Below are positions 4,974 to 7,978 of a stretch of 7,978 bases of DNA, piece after piece. A program made the position numbers and the translations under genes. The stretch is from the NCBI GenBank assembly GCA_044221555.1, contig JBGAOY010000052.1, positions 1-7,978 of the forward strand, read 5' to 3'. The notes below the pieces were generated by a model. That model saw nothing but the letters and a program-made list of their open reading frames with translations, was not told where the DNA came from and ran no database searches. Source of the DNA: JAEUJM01 sp044221555 (GTDB taxonomy: Bacteria; Actinomycetota; Acidimicrobiia; Acidimicrobiales; DATDAH01). Each line of letters opens with the position of its first letter. The first letter of the stretch is position 1.

Positions 4974-7802
4974 GTGAACCTGCGACGGGCGACACCCCAA
5001 CTGGTCGCTCAGCGGGTGCGCAAGGCGCTGGAGGACAACCGTCCGATCGAAGTGCTGGCCATGCGGGCCGAGCCGGCGTGGACGGCCGGTCCGCTCACCG
5101 TCGACACCCGGCGGGTCGACGTCCGCCCGTGCGTGTCGCCGCTGGCCGTGCGGGCCACCTTGTCCGAGTGGCAGGTGGGCCGCGAGACGACCGGTCCTAC
5201 CGACGACATCCTGGTGCTGCTGTGCGACCTGTCCGACCGCGAGTTGGGCGACGACGTGCTGGCCCGGCTGTCGCGCGCCCAGGTGCTGTCGCTCGACCCC
5301 TGGGACGCGGCCCGCGCCCGGTTCGGCGTGCAGCGCGTCGACGCCGCCTTCACGAAGGACGACCGGTGGATCGCTGAGGCACTCCTGAACGTGCCCGACG
5401 ACGTGGTGCGTGAGCTCGGCGGCGGCACGACGCTGACCGTGGAGCTGGCGCTGACCGCACTGGCCCGACACCTGCTGGGGGCGGACGACATCGGGGTCGA
5501 TGCGATCCTCAAGGCTGCGACGGCGGCTGATCCGTTCCCAGGTCTCGACGAGTTGGACACCGAGGTGCGCGACGGCCTGCTGGACAAGGTTGCGGCGGTG
5601 AACGGCCCGCTGGGCGCGCTGGTGGCCTCGGTGCTGCGGGCCGGCCACGGCGACGATCTGCTGGCCGTAGGGCTGGCCGCCCGGACGGTCTACGGCGACG
5701 GTTCCGAGGACGGCGGCCGGGCTGCCGGACGCCTCGAGGCCCGGTGCGGCGCGGATGCCATCGACCCGCCCGTCGGCGCGGCGCTGGCCGAGCGGTGTGA
5801 GGAGCGGATGGCGGGCCTGCTCGACGTCGACAACGACCGGGCCAACGCGGTGCTCGCCGCGGCGTCGGCGTTGGCCGCCGAGGTGGATGCCGGTTCGGCC
5901 GAGGCCAGCTCGCTGCTCCCCGAGGGGTTCGACCGGCGGCTGCGCCTGGCCGTCGACCGGCTGGCGGCGATCCTCGACGCACTGGGTTCGAGGGCTGGGT
6001 CCAGTCGATCCGGGTCGACCGGTCTGGCGCCGTCCTTCGCCGAGCTGCGTGACGCTATCGATCTGGTGGCCGACCACCGCAGCAGCAACGGGGTGTCGGG
6101 GCGTCGTCGGTTCGCCCATCTCGAGATGGCTGGTCGCCTGGCCGCGTGGTTGGCCGTCGCTCCGGCCTCGTCGGTTGACACCGCTGCTCCACCCGCGGCG
6201 GCCGCCTCGTTCGGCGATCTGGCCGCGGCCTACGCCGCCGACGGTGCCTGGGTCGACCGCGCCCGCCGGCGGCTCTGGCGGGGCGACGACGACGGCGACG
6301 TGGGCGACGTGTACCGGCGCCTCATCGATCTGGTGGTGGCCCGCCGCCGCGAGCAGAACCGGCGGTTCGCCGAGGCGCTGGCGGCGTGGACGTCGATCCC
6401 CTCCGAGGCTGAAGCGATCGCTCCGAAGGGTCTCGTGCCGGTCGAGGCGGTGGTCGAGACGGTGTTGGCCCGGTTCACCGACCTGCCGGTGCTGTTCGTG
6501 GTGCTCGACGGGTGCGGGCTGGCGTCGTTCGGCGAACTGGCACCGCAGTTCAGCGGGCTGGGGTTCCGCGAGATCGCCCGCGGGGGTGAGTCGGGTTCGA
6601 CGCCTCGACGGCTGAGCGCCGTCGCGGCGTTGCCGACCGTCACCGAGGTCAGCCGGGCCAGTCTGATCGCGGGCCGGATCGACAAGGGGAACCAGGAGCA
6701 CGAGCGCCGCCAGTTCGAGGCCAACGCGGCAATCAAGAAGAAGGGTGCGGCGGCCGCCTTGTTCCACCAGAACCGGCTGGCCGGCCCGGCGGGTACGTCG
6801 TTGTCGGTCGAGGTGGGCAAGGCACTGGGGCCCGAGGGCCCGTCCGTGGTCGGCGTGGTGATCAACACGATCGACGACAACCTCAAGCGAGGCACGTTCA
6901 CCGAGGACCTGGAACTGAAGGACCTGCACTCGCTGGTGTCGCTGCTCGACGCCGCCCGGACCCACGGGCGGGTGGTGGTGATCAGCGCCGACCACGGCCA
7001 CGTCCTGGCCCAGCCCGACGACGGCGGCGCCGGCACGTTCCAGGGCGGTGGAGCGGGGGGCGAGCGGTGGCGTGAGGCCGACCGGGCACCGGCCGACACC
7101 GAGGTGCTGCTGCGGGGCCCCCGGGTGAAGCTGGGCCATGACGCCGGCGTCCTGGCCCCGTGGGAGGACGACTATCGGTATGGCGCCAAGGCGGGCGGGT
7201 ACCACGGCGGGGCGACGCCCGAAGAAGTGCTGGTGCCTCTGGCCGCCTACCTGCCGGCGGGCATGGACCCGCCCAAAGGATGGGACATCTACGTCGACGT
7301 GCCCCCCCTGTGGTGGGACCTGGTGGTCGACGGCTCGCCCGCCGGTGCGACGGTCGTCGCCGCGGTCGCCAAGCCCCGCCGCAAGCCACCAAAGGGCGTC
7401 GACGAGTCGCAGCCGGCGATGTTCGACCTGCCCTCGGAGCAGGAGGCGGCGCAGGCAACGACGGTGCCCGTTGCGGAGCCGCCGTGGGTCGCGGCCCTGC
7501 TGGCCAGCGAGGTGTGGCAGGTGCAGAAGAAGATGGTAGCCGGCCGGACCTCGATGCCCGACGAGCGGGTGCGCGCGGTGCTCACCGCCGCCAGCCGCCG
7601 CGGCGGCGTGGCGTCGTACGCCGAACTTTCGGCGGCGACGTCGCTGGCCCCCGCCCGTCTGAGCGGCTTCCTGGCGGTGCTGGGTCGGGTGCTGAACGTC
7701 GACGGCTACTCGGTACTCGAGGTCGACGCCAGCATCCAAGAGGTGCGGCTGTCACTCGTGACCCTCGGCCAGCAGTTCGACATCGACGTGAGCGCAGCGT
7801 GA
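4974..7802 (+). CDS. pglZ: BREX-2 system phosphatase-fold protein PglZ
   Basis: A 942-residue protein, within the usual size of BREX-2 PglZ (about 900-1,000). The N-terminal half (1-500) is alpha-helical and begins RRATPQLVAQRVRKALE, followed by PLAVRATLSEW, typical of the type 2 branch. The alkaline-phosphatase-like PglZ domain spans about 505-765. It carries metal-site motif VVLDG (D512), LPTVTEVSR (553-561) with candidate active-site Thr 555/557, SADHGH (D673, H674, H676) and HGGATPEEV (H744), so the catalytic set looks complete. A proline/charged linker (about 790-836) leads to a C-terminal region (837-942) that looks like a winged helix (VRAVLTAASRRGGVASYAELSAATSLAP and onward). In BREX, PglZ is a core protein and a probable phosphodiesterase/phosphatase. 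In the Streptomyces Pgl system it also counteracts toxicity of the methyltransferase PglX. It is in the same orientation as pglY, 211 bp downstream, and probably in the same operon. No frameshift or truncation is seen. Confidence 0.93.
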   Translation: MNLRRATPQLVAQRVRKALEDNRPIEVLAMRAEPAWTAGPLTVDTRRVDVRPCVSPLAVRATLSEWQVGRETTGPTDDILVLLCDLSDRELGDDVLARLSRAQVLSLDPWDAARARFGVQRVDAAFTKDDRWIAEALLNVPDDVVRELGGGTTLTVELALTALARHLLGADDIGVDAILKAATAADPFPGLDELDTEVRDGLLDKVAAVNGPLGALVASVLRAGHGDDLLAVGLAARTVYGDGSEDGGRAAGRLEARCGADAIDPPVGAALAERCEERMAGLLDVDNDRANAVLAAASALAAEVDAGSAEASSLLPEGFDRRLRLAVDRLAAILDALGSRAGSSRSGSTGLAPSFAELRDAIDLVADHRSSNGVSGRRRFAHLEMAGRLAAWLAVAPASSVDTAAPPAAAASFGDLAAAYAADGAWVDRARRRLWRGDDDGDVGDVYRRLIDLVVARRREQNRRFAEALAAWTSIPSEAEAIAPKGLVPVEAVVETVLARFTDLPVLFVVLDGCGLASFGELAPQFSGLGFREIARGGESGSTPRRLSAVAALPTVTEVSRASLIAGRIDKGNQEHERRQFEANAAIKKKGAAAALFHQNRLAGPAGTSLSVEVGKALGPEGPSVVGVVINTIDDNLKRGTFTEDLELKDLHSLVSLLDAARTHGRVVVISADHGHVLAQPDDGGAGTFQGGGAGGERWREADRAPADTEVLLRGPRVKLGHDAGVLAPWEDDYRYGAKAGGYHGGATPEEVLVPLAAYLPAGMDPPKGWDIYVDVPPLWWDLVVDGSPAGATVVAAVAKPRRKPPKGVDESQPAMFDLPSEQEAAQATTVPVAEPPWVAALLASEVWQVQKKMVAGRTSMPDERVRAVLTAASRRGGVASYAELSAATSLAPARLSGFLAVLGRVLNVDGYSVLEVDASIQEVRLSLVTLGQQFDIDVSAA

Positions 7803-7836
7803 GCTCACCGAGAGTGACTGCGGTCAGACGTCGGCC

Positions 7837-7887
7837 CATTCTCGAGGCAATGGGGCCCGGAACCCGACCGCTATTGCCTCGAGAATG
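7837..7887 (+). terminator. 15-17-bp stem-loop downstream of pglZ, candidate terminator
   Basis: CATTCTCGAGGCAAT (7837-7851) and ATTGCCTCGAGAATG (7873-7887) are perfect reverse complements. One G-U and one G-C pair extend the stem inward to 17 bp around a 17-nt loop. It begins 34 nt after the pglZ stop. There is no T-run on either side, so a standard rho-independent terminator is not shown, although GC-rich actinomycetes often terminate at such stems. Alternatives are an mRNA-stabilising 3' structure or a protein-binding dyad upstream of the next gene. From 7888 to the window end I recognise no gene, RNA or promoter. Confidence 0.4.
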
Positions 7888-7978
7888 CACATGCCGGCGG
7901 TGGATGAACGCCGAGCGTGGCGACGACGATGCCGGCGGCTCGAGGGGGAGGGCTGCCGCCACGCTCCACGGTCGCGCC

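Noticed and set aside
2486..7739. Very long minus-strand open frames opposite pglY and pglZ (817 and 1102 codons)
   Set aside because: Their products are His/Gln/Arg/Gly-rich without recognisable domains. They are the usual antisense shadows of GC-rich genes, while the plus-strand frames carry complete family motifs.
1031..7802. Assignment to BREX type 1 or another PglZ-containing system
   Set aside because: Gene order (large P-loop ATPase directly followed by PglZ) and the N-terminal sequences of both proteins fit the PglY/PglZ type 2 branch. The BREX-1 order has the methyltransferase between brxC and pglZ.

Overview
The window is very GC-rich DNA with third-position GC bias, Shine-Dalgarno (SD) sites, GTG starts and a probable leaderless promoter. 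This suggests a high-GC actinomycete (Actinomycetota). I cannot place it more precisely from the sequence, although the divergent phage-defence layout fits an accessory or defence region. I see no rRNA, tRNA, CRISPR array or insertion sequence.

Layout. The left end (1-864, minus strand) holds a two-gene operon. It consists of a HTH (XRE-type) regulator followed 12 nt later by a GTG-initiated nucleotidyltransferase-fold protein that runs off the window. Together they look like a toxin-antitoxin pair. A perfect 10-bp inverted repeat lies directly upstream of the HTH gene and covers a candidate leaderless promoter. A 166-bp divergent intergenic region then leads to the plus-strand operon. This region contains a strong SD, a 12-codon leader ORF, and an ATGA overlap with the next gene.

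The plus-strand operon (1031-7802) contains two core genes of a BREX type 2 system, the family that includes the Streptomyces phage growth limitation (Pgl) system: pglY, a large P-loop ATPase, and pglZ, an alkaline-phosphatase-fold protein. A 211-bp spacer with a 15-bp stem-loop separates them. A second strong stem-loop lies 34 bp after pglZ. The other expected BREX-2 genes (pglW, pglX, brxD, brxHI) are not in the window and would have to lie outside it.

How it may work together: PglY (ATPase) and PglZ normally act with the methyltransferase PglX and the kinase PglW to restrict phage after modification-based self/non-self discrimination. The divergent HTH/nucleotidyltransferase pair sits where its repressor could also influence pglY transcription. 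It could therefore be a regulator or an addiction/guard module for the BREX locus, but that link is inference. The system class is known. The less ordinary parts are the coupled leader ORF, the shared operator region and the two long stem-loops flanking pglZ.
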